Assembly: GCA_964543905.1 (NCBI GenBank)
Contig: CAZIZO010000001.1
Location: 186,001 to 250,000, forward strand
Direction: 5' to 3'
Length of the DNA: 64,000 nucleotides
Source: GCA-016699835 sp964543905
GTDB lineage: Bacteria > Planctomycetota > Phycisphaerae > Phycisphaerales > UBA1924
Shown: positions 56,827 to 64,000 of the stretch, piece by piece
Numbering within the stretch: the first letter of the stretch is position 1
Layout of the letters: each line of letters opens with the position of its first letter
Notes under the pieces: model-generated
Databases searched by the model: none
Told to the model about the DNA's origin: nothing
The model's input: the letters and a program-made list of their open reading frames with translations, nothing else
Made by a program: the position numbers and the translations under genes

Positions 56827-59082
56827 ATGCACCTCGCCCGCTCCCTCGCGCTCACCTCAGTCCTCCTCCTCGCCGCAGGCTGTGCCTCCTCGCGCCTTGA
56901 CGCCCCGCATGCCACGTCCGCCCCCATCGCCGCCGCCGACCGCGACCAGTTCCTCCAGACCTTCGCCGCCACCTACCGCTTCACCCACGGCCAGCCCAAG
57001 AGCCTCCGCCTCACTCCCGACGGCTCCGCCCTCCTCTTCCTCCGCTCCGGCCCGCGCTCCTTTGTCCAAGACCTCTACGAACTCGACGTCGCCACTGGTC
57101 AAGAACGCGTCCTCTTGACCGCACAGCACATCCTCTCCGGCGGCGAAGAAAAACTCTCCGCCGAAGAACTCGCCCGTCGCGAACGCATGCGCCTCGCCGC
57201 CCGCGGCATCACCGCCTACGAACTCTCGAACGACGGCACGCAGATCCTCGTCCCCCTCTCCGGCAAACTCTTCGTCGTCGAGCGCGCCTCCGCCAAGAGC
57301 CGCGAACTCCCCGCCAACCCCGCCTTCCCCATCGATCCCCGTTTCAGCCCCGACGCCTCCATGGTCGCCTGCGTCCGCGACGGCGACCTCTACATCACCG
57401 ACCTCGCCTCCAACGCCGAGCGTCGCCTCACCACCAAGCCCTCCCCCACCATCTCATTCGCCACCGCCGAGTTCATCGCCCAAGAAGAAATGAGCCGCTT
57501 CCGCGGGTACTGGTTCAGCCCCGACAGCACGCTCATCGCCTACCAGCAGACCGACACCGCCGGCATGGAGACCTTCCACATCGCCGATCCCGTCAACCCC
57601 GCCAAAGAGCCCGACACCTGGCCCTACCCTCGACCCGGCAAAAAGAACGCCGACGTCAAACTCTTCATCCAACCCGTCTCCGGCGGCACTCCCCTCCACG
57701 TCGCCTGGGACGCCCACAAGTACCCCTACCTCGCCAACGTCTCCTGGCAAGACGGCGCGCCCCTCACCATCCTCGTCCAATCCCGCGACCAAAGGGAACA
57801 CGTCCTCTACCGCGTGGACCACGCCTCCGGCGCTCTCACCAAACTCCTCCAGGAAAACGACCCCGCCTGGCTCAACCTCCGCCAGGACTGCCCCAAGTGG
57901 CTCAAGGACGGCAGCGCCTTCCTCTGGATCTCCGAATCCTCCGGCGAATGGCAACTCGAACTCCGAAACGCCGACGGCTCACTCGCCCGAACCCTCACCC
58001 CCAAGGGCTTTGGCCTCCGCGCCCTCTCCCACCTCGACCAAGACTCCCGAACCCTCTTCCTCTCCGCCTCCACCGAACCCACCGAAACCCACCTCTTCCG
58101 CCTCGCGCTCGACGCCAACACCCCGCCCCAACAACTCTCCTCCGGACAAGGATCCCACGGCGCCGTCTTCGCCGAAAAGTCCAGCGCCATGGTCAAGACC
58201 GCCACCCTCGCCGACGGCCACCCCACCTGGACCATCCTCCGCGCCGACGGCTCCACCGCCGCCGAAGTCAAGTCCGTCGCCGAGTTGCCCCCCTTCATCC
58301 CCAACGCCCAACTCCTCCACCTCGGTGGGCCCCGCGATCTCCGCGCCGTCGTCATCCGCCCGCGCCACTTCACCCCGGGCGCCAAACTCCCCGTCCTCGT
58401 CAGCGTCTATGGGGGGCCCCACTCCCAGACCGTCCACGCCACCAAACGCTCCTACCTCCTCCAGCAGTGGATGGCCGACCAAGGCTTCATCGTCCTCTCC
58501 ATCGACGGCCGCGGCACGCCCTCCCGCGGGCGCGACTGGGAACGCGAAATCAAGAACGACGTCATCTCCGGCCCACTCGACGACCAGGTCCAAGGCCTCC
58601 GCCAGGCCGCCGCCCGCGTCCCCGAGATGGACCTCTCCCGCGTCGGAATCTACGGCTGGTCCTTCGGCGGCTACTTCTCCGCCATGGCCGTCATGCGTCG
58701 CCCCGACGTCTTCCACGCCGCCTGCGCCGGCGCGCCCGTCGCCGACTGGCTCGATTACGACACCCACTACACCGAACGCTACCTCGGCGTCCCCGACCTC
58801 GCCGCCGGTGAAAACGCCCCAGGCTTGGACATCTACACCAAGAACTCCGTCCTCACCTACTGCAAAGACCTGCAAAAGCCCCTCCTCGTCATCCACGGCA
58901 CCGCCGACGACAACGTCTACTTCATGCACGCCCTCAAAATGACCGGCGCCCTCTTCCGCGCCGGCAAAGACTTCGACTTCCTCCCCCTCTCCGGCTTCAC
59001 CCACATGGTCCCCGACCCCGTCGTCACCACCCGCCTCAACGACCGCATCGCCGACTTCTTCATCCGGCATCTGCAGAAGTAG
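56827..59082 (+). CDS. Dipeptidyl-peptidase IV-like S9 family peptidase, lipoprotein
   Basis: A 751-aa exported serine peptidase. The signal ends in the lipobox LLLAAGC. An eight-bladed propeller-type domain (about 60-490) contains FATAEFIAQEEMSRFRGYWF, with the Glu pair that binds the substrate N-terminus in DPP-IV, and TDTAGMETFHIAD. The catalytic domain has YGGPHSQ, GWSFGGYFSAM (Ser), HGTADDNVYF (Asp) and FTHMV (His). It would cut dipeptides, often after Pro, from peptides outside the inner membrane. GGAG lies 7 nt before the ATG at 56827. It is divergent from the cytochrome c operon. Confidence 0.94.
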   Translation: MHLARSLALTSVLLLAAGCASSRLDAPHATSAPIAAADRDQFLQTFAATYRFTHGQPKSLRLTPDGSALLFLRSGPRSFVQDLYELDVATGQERVLLTAQHILSGGEEKLSAEELARRERMRLAARGITAYELSNDGTQILVPLSGKLFVVERASAKSRELPANPAFPIDPRFSPDASMVACVRDGDLYITDLASNAERRLTTKPSPTISFATAEFIAQEEMSRFRGYWFSPDSTLIAYQQTDTAGMETFHIADPVNPAKEPDTWPYPRPGKKNADVKLFIQPVSGGTPLHVAWDAHKYPYLANVSWQDGAPLTILVQSRDQREHVLYRVDHASGALTKLLQENDPAWLNLRQDCPKWLKDGSAFLWISESSGEWQLELRNADGSLARTLTPKGFGLRALSHLDQDSRTLFLSASTEPTETHLFRLALDANTPPQQLSSGQGSHGAVFAEKSSAMVKTATLADGHPTWTILRADGSTAAEVKSVAELPPFIPNAQLLHLGGPRDLRAVVIRPRHFTPGAKLPVLVSVYGGPHSQTVHATKRSYLLQQWMADQGFIVLSIDGRGTPSRGRDWEREIKNDVISGPLDDQVQGLRQAAARVPEMDLSRVGIYGWSFGGYFSAMAVMRRPDVFHAACAGAPVADWLDYDTHYTERYLGVPDLAAGENAPGLDIYTKNSVLTYCKDLQKPLLVIHGTADDNVYFMHALKMTGALFRAGKDFDFLPLSGFTHMVPDPVVTTRLNDRIADFFIRHLQK

Positions 59083-59190
59083 ACCCCTCGACGCGCAGCC
59101 TCACCCCCAGTTGTGTGCCACGGACCTGGCAAAGTCATCGGCGCGAGGTCCGTGCGATCCACCCAGCGACCTCGTTGTTCACGCGCACCT

Positions 59191-61746
59191 TCACCTCCGC
59201 ACCGCCCCGCTCCGCACCGTTCCATCGCTCCAGATCTCCGCCCACACCGCCCCGTCCTCGCACGTCGTGTACCACGCGATCTCCGCCCGCAACTGCGCCC
59301 ACCGATCATCCCCCGCTCGCGATGCTCCGGTCGATTGCACCGCGACCCTCGGCCTCAGCCCGTGAACCCACCGCACCGAGTCTGCCAACGCCGACCCATG
59401 GTGCGGCACCTCCAGCACGTCCGCCCGCAATCCGGGCCGTGCTTCCGCCACCCACCGCAGACCGTCACCTTGCACATCCCCCGTGAGCACGAGCGACCGC
59501 TCCCTCCGCCCCTCGCCATCCGCGCGCGAACTCGCCACCGTCAGTTGCGCCACCAGCGAATGCTCGTTGTCCCGCGTCCACGCCGCGCCCAGCGGAGGCG
59601 ACACAAACTCCAAACGCCCACGCCCAAACTCAAAGGCCTCCCCCGCGCTCACCTCCCGCACCCGCACCCCCAGCCGCTCCATCTCCCGCACGAACACCGC
59701 CGCCGGCCCCTCCTCGTCCTCCCTTGCCTGCTCCACAAACCGCTCGCCCACCAGCACCGTCCGGATCCCCAGCAACGCCACAAGTTCCGGCATGGACCCG
59801 AAGTGGTCGAGGTCCGGGTGGGTCACCACCGCCGTCCCCGCCCGCCAGACGCCCACCGCCCGCAGCGATCGCCCCAGCCGCGCACCGTCCATCCGCGACG
59901 ACAGCGTCCCGCAATCCCACACCAGTGTGTCATTTCCGCTCCGCACGATGTGGCACGATCCATCCCCCACCGCCAGCGAATCCAGCCTCACCGCCACGCC
60001 TCGCGAGAGCCCCGCCGATCCCGCCCACTCCACCCCCAACCACAGCACGATCACCCCGAACGCCCCCCACGACCTCGCCTGAACCCTCCGCCCCATGCGA
60101 AACAGCACCACGATCACCACCGTCGCCACCAGCGTCCACACCCACGAGACCGTCGGCACACGCACCGAACTCAGCGCCACGCCGTCCAGCATCCGCGTCA
60201 CCCCGATCGCCGCATCCGCAAACCCTCGCAGCACGCCCCCCGCCATCTCCGTCGCCCCCGGCACCACCACCCCCACGATCAACACCACATACCCCACCCA
60301 CAGCACCACCACGACGATCGGCGTGACCACCAGCGTCGCCACCACCCCCAGCACGCTCACCACCCCCGTCCGGTACATCACCAGCGGCACCGACGCCCCG
60401 AAGCACAACACCGCCGACGACCACGCCCCCTTCACCTCCCTCCACACCCATTGCCCAATCCCCTCGCTCACCGGCATGTCCGTCCGCACCGGCGGCACGA
60501 ACATCCGCCAGTGCCACGCCTCCCCCGTCCACATCAGCAACGCCGTCAGACCCACGCTCAACTGATACCCAAGGCTCCACAAGTCCGCCGGCCGCCACAC
60601 CAGCAGCACGATCGCGATCCACATCAGCACCGTCAGCCGGTCGTACCGCCGACCGCACGCCTCCGCGATCAGCACCATCGTCACCATCGCCGCCGATCGC
60701 AAGATCGGCGACTGCGCCGGCAACATGAACGCGTACCCGACCACGATCAACCCAACCACCGTCGGCTCCACCCAACCCCGATCCCCCGTCAGCCGCACCA
60801 GAAACAACGTCACCGACGCCAACACCGCCAGATGAAATCCCGAGATCGACAGCACATGCGCCAAGCCCAGCCGCGTGAACACCTCCGTCACGCTCTTCCC
60901 CTCCGCATCGTCCCTCTCACCCAGCAGCAGCCCCGCCACCAGCGCCCTCGCCTCTTCGTCCCCGCTCCCCGCGAACGCCGCGTCCAAGACCCCCCGCGCC
61001 CGCGCCAGCATCACCGCCTTCGCCCGCAACATCGCGGCGTACAGATGGTCCCACCCCGCGACCACCCCCGGCTTCGACACGATCAGCGCATTCGACGACA
61101 ACGCCAGCGACCCCACGAATCCCGCCTGCGCCGCGTTCGCCCTCGGATCACCCTGACCCGGATTGGTGGCTCGATCGATCGCCCTCGCCACGCCCGTCAG
61201 CCGCACGCCCTCCCCACCACCCAACCCCGGCCGCTCCTCCCCCGCCACACGCACCCACAGCCGACCCGACGCCTCCCGCGCCTCGCCGTCCATCACCACA
61301 CGTCGCACCGCGACCGCGAATCGCCACGCTCCCCGCTCGTGTCGAAACCTGGAAAAGACGCTCCCCGCCGCCTCCACCCGCTCCGCCTCCTCCAGCGCAA
61401 TCCCCTCCACCGTCAGGATCATCCCGCGATTCGCGTCCACGCCCTCCAGCAGCCGCGCCACGCTCTCCCGCGGCCACTCGTCCACCCGAAAGGCGTACCA
61501 CCCGCCCGCGCCCAGCGCCATCGCCAACGCCAACGCCCCTCGGCATACCCATCCGCGCCCGACCGCCGCCACCCCCACCGCCACCAGGCACGCCGCAAAC
61601 CACCACACCGACGCCACGTGCACGACCTCTCGCGCCGCCATCAGCCCCAACGCGAACGCCCCGAACGCCGCCGACACCCGCCCCCGCGCCGGCACCACCC
61701 GCTCCCCACCGCCCAACCTCAGCGCCGACCCTTCCCCCACGGCCAC
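59191..61746 (-). CDS. comEC: ComEC/Rec2 family DNA uptake channel protein
   Basis: An 851-aa membrane protein. The central competence domain has many helices with LVAGLLLGERDD, GLAHVLSISGFHLAVLAS and RSAAMVTMVLIAEACGR. The C-terminal metallo-beta-lactamase-like domain has AVGDGSCHIVRSG, VVTHPDLDHFGSMPEL with the HxDxDH metal site, LVLTGDVQGDGL and EVPHHGSALADS, so the nuclease-like site looks intact. The N-terminal OB-type part is shorter but present. The start is GTG with GGGAG 6 nt upstream. No other competence gene is nearby apart from the scattered pilin-like genes. Confidence 0.93.
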   Translation of the reverse strand: MAVGEGSALRLGGGERVVPARGRVSAAFGAFALGLMAAREVVHVASVWWFAACLVAVGVAAVGRGWVCRGALALAMALGAGGWYAFRVDEWPRESVARLLEGVDANRGMILTVEGIALEEAERVEAAGSVFSRFRHERGAWRFAVAVRRVVMDGEAREASGRLWVRVAGEERPGLGGGEGVRLTGVARAIDRATNPGQGDPRANAAQAGFVGSLALSSNALIVSKPGVVAGWDHLYAAMLRAKAVMLARARGVLDAAFAGSGDEEARALVAGLLLGERDDAEGKSVTEVFTRLGLAHVLSISGFHLAVLASVTLFLVRLTGDRGWVEPTVVGLIVVGYAFMLPAQSPILRSAAMVTMVLIAEACGRRYDRLTVLMWIAIVLLVWRPADLWSLGYQLSVGLTALLMWTGEAWHWRMFVPPVRTDMPVSEGIGQWVWREVKGAWSSAVLCFGASVPLVMYRTGVVSVLGVVATLVVTPIVVVVLWVGYVVLIVGVVVPGATEMAGGVLRGFADAAIGVTRMLDGVALSSVRVPTVSWVWTLVATVVIVVLFRMGRRVQARSWGAFGVIVLWLGVEWAGSAGLSRGVAVRLDSLAVGDGSCHIVRSGNDTLVWDCGTLSSRMDGARLGRSLRAVGVWRAGTAVVTHPDLDHFGSMPELVALLGIRTVLVGERFVEQAREDEEGPAAVFVREMERLGVRVREVSAGEAFEFGRGRLEFVSPPLGAAWTRDNEHSLVAQLTVASSRADGEGRRERSLVLTGDVQGDGLRWVAEARPGLRADVLEVPHHGSALADSVRWVHGLRPRVAVQSTGASRAGDDRWAQLRAEIAWYTTCEDGAVWAEIWSDGTVRSGAVRR

Positions 61747-61798
61747 TCCTCGCTCCCCTCCCGCTCCCGCCCTCCTTCGGTTCCCTTTCCTCCATCTC

Positions 61799-61824
61799 CT
61801 CGTCGGGCGGGCGTCCTACCCGCC
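61799..61824 (+). repeat. 26-bp palindromic repeat, intergenic copy upstream of comEC
   Basis: The copy begins CTCGTCGGGCGGGCGTCCTA and ends CCCGCC, differing from the best copy at three positions. It lies in the 88-bp gap between the toroid-fold gene and comEC, both read leftward, so it would be in the intercistronic RNA. Confidence 0.65.
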
Positions 61825-61834
61825 TCGACCCCTT

Positions 61835-62977
61835 CTACTTCTTCTCCACCCCCCTCTCCGGCATCAGCATCGCCAGCATCGCGAACGACGTCCCAAAGTT
61901 CGCCGTCCGCTTGAACACCCGATCGTTCCAACTTCCATCCTCTTCCCGCACCGAGAACATCAACTCCGTCACCCGCCGCCGATACTCCGCCCGCTCCTGC
62001 TCGGGCAGCAACTCGATCGCCCGCGCCGCCGCGTGGTGCGCGTACATGAAGTAATACGGCGCCACCGCGTACGGCCCTTCGTGCGTGCCGTTCTTCGCTC
62101 GCCGCGTATTCAACCACTCCCAGTGCACGATGAACGCATCCACCGCCGCACGCACGTTCGCCACCGATCCACGCCCCGCGAGCACGAGCGTCGCCTCCAC
62201 CGCGCACATCCGCCCCACCGCGCCCGGCACGCCATCCGCCCGCCCCTTCGCGTCCTCCACGCTCCCCGCATACTGCACCCCGCCCGCCTCCCCACGCCCA
62301 CGCTCGAGCGCGTCCAGCGCCCGCCCGATCACCCCCTCGTCCACCGCATACCCAGCCTTCTTCGCTTCCAACATCGCCTGCACCGCCGGCGCCGTCATGA
62401 ACGGCGACGGCCGCGCCACCTTCTCCCGACCCGCCGGTCTCGCATAGTTCCAACCCCCCGCCCTCGGAATCTCCGTCTTCTGCAGCGCCTCCAGGTAGAA
62501 CGCCATCGCGCTCTCGCACGCTTCCGCATGCTCCGCCGGCACCCGCTTCGCGTTCTTCAACCTTGCGATCAACTCCACGCCGTAGATATACCCCCACCCG
62601 CGCACGTCGTACCCCGCGTCATAGTCCTTCTCGCTCATCAACGGGTGCTCGATCGATTCGCACACGAACTTGAGCCCTCGCGCCACCGCCGCCTGCCGCT
62701 TCTCGTCCGCGTCATACCCGGGGGCTCGCGCGAGCGCCAGGCACGCGATCGCCGTCCCCCCCACGCGATACCCGATCGGAATCTGCCCCTTCACGCGATA
62801 CACGCCCTCGTAAGGCCACTCCGCCTTCGTGTCCCCTTCCTGCATCGCCAGCAGGAGTTCGACGCCCCTGTCGATCGCCCGCGCCACCTCCTCCTTCGAA
62901 ACCGGGCGCACCTCACCCGCGCCCGCCATCGCGCCGACCACCGCGCACACGCACGCCATCGCCATCACTCGTCGCAT
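61835..62977 (-). CDS. Exported alpha/alpha-toroid (prenyltransferase/squalene-cyclase-like) protein
   Basis: A 380-aa protein with a signal peptide (1-20, ending AGA) and repeated helical pairs of the terpenoid-cyclase/prenyltransferase toroid fold: AIDRGVELLLAMQE, VGGTAIACLALARAP, YDVRGWGYIYGVELIARL and ELMFSVREEDGSWNDRVFK. The last resembles the QxxDGSW repeat. A catalytic DxDD is not visible, so cyclase activity is unlikely; export suggests a binding or structural role, as in other planctomycete members. GAGGTGA precedes the ATG. comEC follows on the same strand, and the two may be co-transcribed. Confidence 0.8.
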   Translation of the reverse strand: MRRVMAMACVCAVVGAMAGAGEVRPVSKEEVARAIDRGVELLLAMQEGDTKAEWPYEGVYRVKGQIPIGYRVGGTAIACLALARAPGYDADEKRQAAVARGLKFVCESIEHPLMSEKDYDAGYDVRGWGYIYGVELIARLKNAKRVPAEHAEACESAMAFYLEALQKTEIPRAGGWNYARPAGREKVARPSPFMTAPAVQAMLEAKKAGYAVDEGVIGRALDALERGRGEAGGVQYAGSVEDAKGRADGVPGAVGRMCAVEATLVLAGRGSVANVRAAVDAFIVHWEWLNTRRAKNGTHEGPYAVAPYYFMYAHHAAARAIELLPEQERAEYRRRVTELMFSVREEDGSWNDRVFKRTANFGTSFAMLAMLMPERGVEKK

Positions 62978-63104
62978 GGTTCACCTCGACCACCAGCATA
63001 CCACAATCGTGAAGTCGAGGCGCGTGCCCATGCTCCGCTGCGGATCAGCGGGCGTGCGAGGCTCCATTCGCCCACGCCGGCAAGCACCATCCCGGTCGCC
63101 CGTC

Positions 63105-63734
63105 CTAGCCCCCGCGCGGGTCCCGATTCGCCAGCACCCCGCGCGTTTGCCGATCCGTCCACGCCCGCACGCGCTCGCGCAGCGCCGCGTCCTTCATCCC
63201 CAGAATTCGCGCCGCCAGCAGCCCCGCGTTCACCGCCCCCGCCTTCCCGATCGCCAGCGTCCCCACCGGGACGCCCCCCGGCATCTGCGCGATCGACAGC
63301 AGCGAATCCAGACCCTTCAGCGCCTTGCTCTCCACCGGGACGCCCAGGACCGGCAGCACCGTCTTGCTCGCGCACATCCCCGGGAGGTGCGCCGCCCCCC
63401 CCGCCCCGGCGATGATCACCTCGATCCCGCGACCCTCCGCCCCCGCCGAATACTCAAACAGCCAGTCCGGCGTGCGATGCGCCGACACCACCCGGCACTC
63501 GTGCTTCACCCCCAACGCATCCAGCACCTCGCTCGCGTGCCGCATCGTCTCCCAATCCGACTTCGAGCCCATGATGATCCCGACGGCAAAACTCCCCCTT
63601 CCCGTCGAGAGCGAGGGATGGACCAAAGACTCCGAACGCCCCCGGCCCGAGACGGGTCGCCGGGAACCGGGTTCGCTCCGCGTCCGATCTTTCGAAGGTC
63701 GCCCGCTCGCACGCTGCGTCTTGATCTTCGCCAT
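63105..63734 (-). CDS. purE: N5-carboxyaminoimidazole ribonucleotide mutase
   Basis: Moves the carboxyl group of N5-CAIR to give CAIR in de novo purine synthesis; it is an octamer in the cytoplasm. VGIIMGSKSDWETM, VVSAHRTPDWLFEY, IIAGAGGAAHLPGM and MPGGVPVGTLAIGKAGAVNAGLLA are the class I motifs. The 209 aa include about 50 extra N-terminal residues rich in Arg, Ser and Lys ahead of the usual start near FAVGIIMGSKSD. A GAGGA site close to the ATG at 63734 supports the long form. The gene lies 22 nt after metG on the same strand. Confidence 0.94.
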   Translation of the reverse strand: MAKIKTQRASGRPSKDRTRSEPGSRRPVSGRGRSESLVHPSLSTGRGSFAVGIIMGSKSDWETMRHASEVLDALGVKHECRVVSAHRTPDWLFEYSAGAEGRGIEVIIAGAGGAAHLPGMCASKTVLPVLGVPVESKALKGLDSLLSIAQMPGGVPVGTLAIGKAGAVNAGLLAARILGMKDAALRERVRAWTDRQTRGVLANRDPRGG

Positions 63735-63756
63735 GTTCCTCACTCGTAAATATGCC

Positions 63757-64000
63757 TCATGCCGGCGCCGCCTCCGCCGGGTCCGCCCGCATGAACAGCG
63801 CCTCGCCCTTGCTGATCCGCTGCCCGGGACGCAGCGAGTGCCTTCCGGTCGCGAAGACGCACCACGCGTCCAGCGTCGTGCCCACCCCGACCTCGAGGCC
63901 CCAGGCCGACCAGAGCGTCCGCATCCGCTCCGGGCAGGCGGGCGCGAAGAGCAGGCTCGCGACGCGGATCGCCTCGGCGCAGTTGTACAGGATCGCCGCC
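63757..64000 (-). CDS. metG: Methionyl-tRNA synthetase, C-terminal fragment (5' end outside window)
   Basis: The last 80 codons of a gene entering from the right edge. The peptide has LYNCAEAIRVASLLFAPACP, TLWSAWGLEVGVG and RPGQRISKGEALFMR, which match the anticodon-binding helical domain of methionyl-tRNA synthetase, where ...E.lR....LL.P..P... is followed by G..I.KGE.LF.R. The catalytic KMSKS region lies outside, so the call rests on the C-terminal pattern alone; another class Ia synthetase is possible but less likely. No C-terminal EMAP/Arc1p-like domain follows. The stop codon is 22 nt before purE. Confidence 0.75.
   Translation of the reverse strand, partial: AAILYNCAEAIRVASLLFAPACPERMRTLWSAWGLEVGVGTTLDAWCVFATGRHSLRPGQRISKGEALFMRADPAEAAPA

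Overview
The window is a dense, GC-rich bacterial chromosome segment with ordinary housekeeping and envelope genes. No phage, insertion sequence, CRISPR array, rRNA or tRNA gene was seen. The best reading is a planctomycete of the Phycisphaerales type (inference). The pointers are three scattered prepilin-like proteins with an FTLIELLVV start, a secreted protein ending in dockerin-like repeats and a terminal Gly-Cys, a stand-alone LigD-N-type protein, a DUF1573/rhodanese/MauE cassette, a DUF3299 protein next to an FtsX permease, and a vWA/ExbB/ExbD/ExbD operon.

Layout. 1-9.8 kb: riboflavin synthase (cut by the edge), a PQQ-type propeller lipoprotein, purH, two prepilin-like genes, an HNH nuclease, a small transaldolase, ridA, a Bcp peroxiredoxin and a free-Met-sulfoxide reductase. 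9.8-12.6 kb: rpsR and the DUF1573-rhodanese-MauE set. 12.7-24.5 kb: a tRNA-dihydrouridine synthase, the dockerin-like secreted protein, DUF3299 plus FtsX permease, an SDR, endonuclease IV, a TPR lipoprotein, an NtrC-type regulator and an acyl-CoA mutase whose active site reads like isobutyryl-CoA mutase. 24.5-35 kb: a DUF4010 membrane protein, a large zinc-ribbon/pseudopilin-like protein, photolyase, an orphan oligopeptide-binding protein, a secreted hypothetical, a plant-type ferredoxin-NADP reductase, a degenerate kinase-like protein and a LigD-N protein. 35-41.4 kb: a TPR lipoprotein, an ArsR-methyltransferase regulator with ahcY, a prepilin-like gene, frr and pyrH. 41.6-52.4 kb: eight tightly coupled genes built around an ExbB/ExbD motor. 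52.4-64 kb: a cytochrome c maturation operon (lipoprotein-resB-ccsA), a DPP-IV-like peptidase, comEC, a toroid-fold secreted protein, purE and the end of metG.

Most interesting points. (1) The 41.6-52.4 kb operon encodes a vWA protein whose membrane anchor carries the Ser-x3-His pattern of TonB, next to ExbB and two ExbD proteins. It is a candidate for a force-transducing system in which a vWA domain replaces the TonB C-terminal domain. (2) The ArsR-methyltransferase gene upstream of ahcY has a -35/-10 promoter abutting a perfect 8-bp inverted repeat that covers its start codon. (3) Seven genes without a Shine-Dalgarno sequence have a TAnnCT hexamer 5-7 nt before the start codon, which suggests leaderless transcription. 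(4) A 26-bp palindromic repeat family occurs between genes and also in frame inside two protein-coding genes.

All identifications come from reading translated sequence and remembered family motifs; no database search was run.
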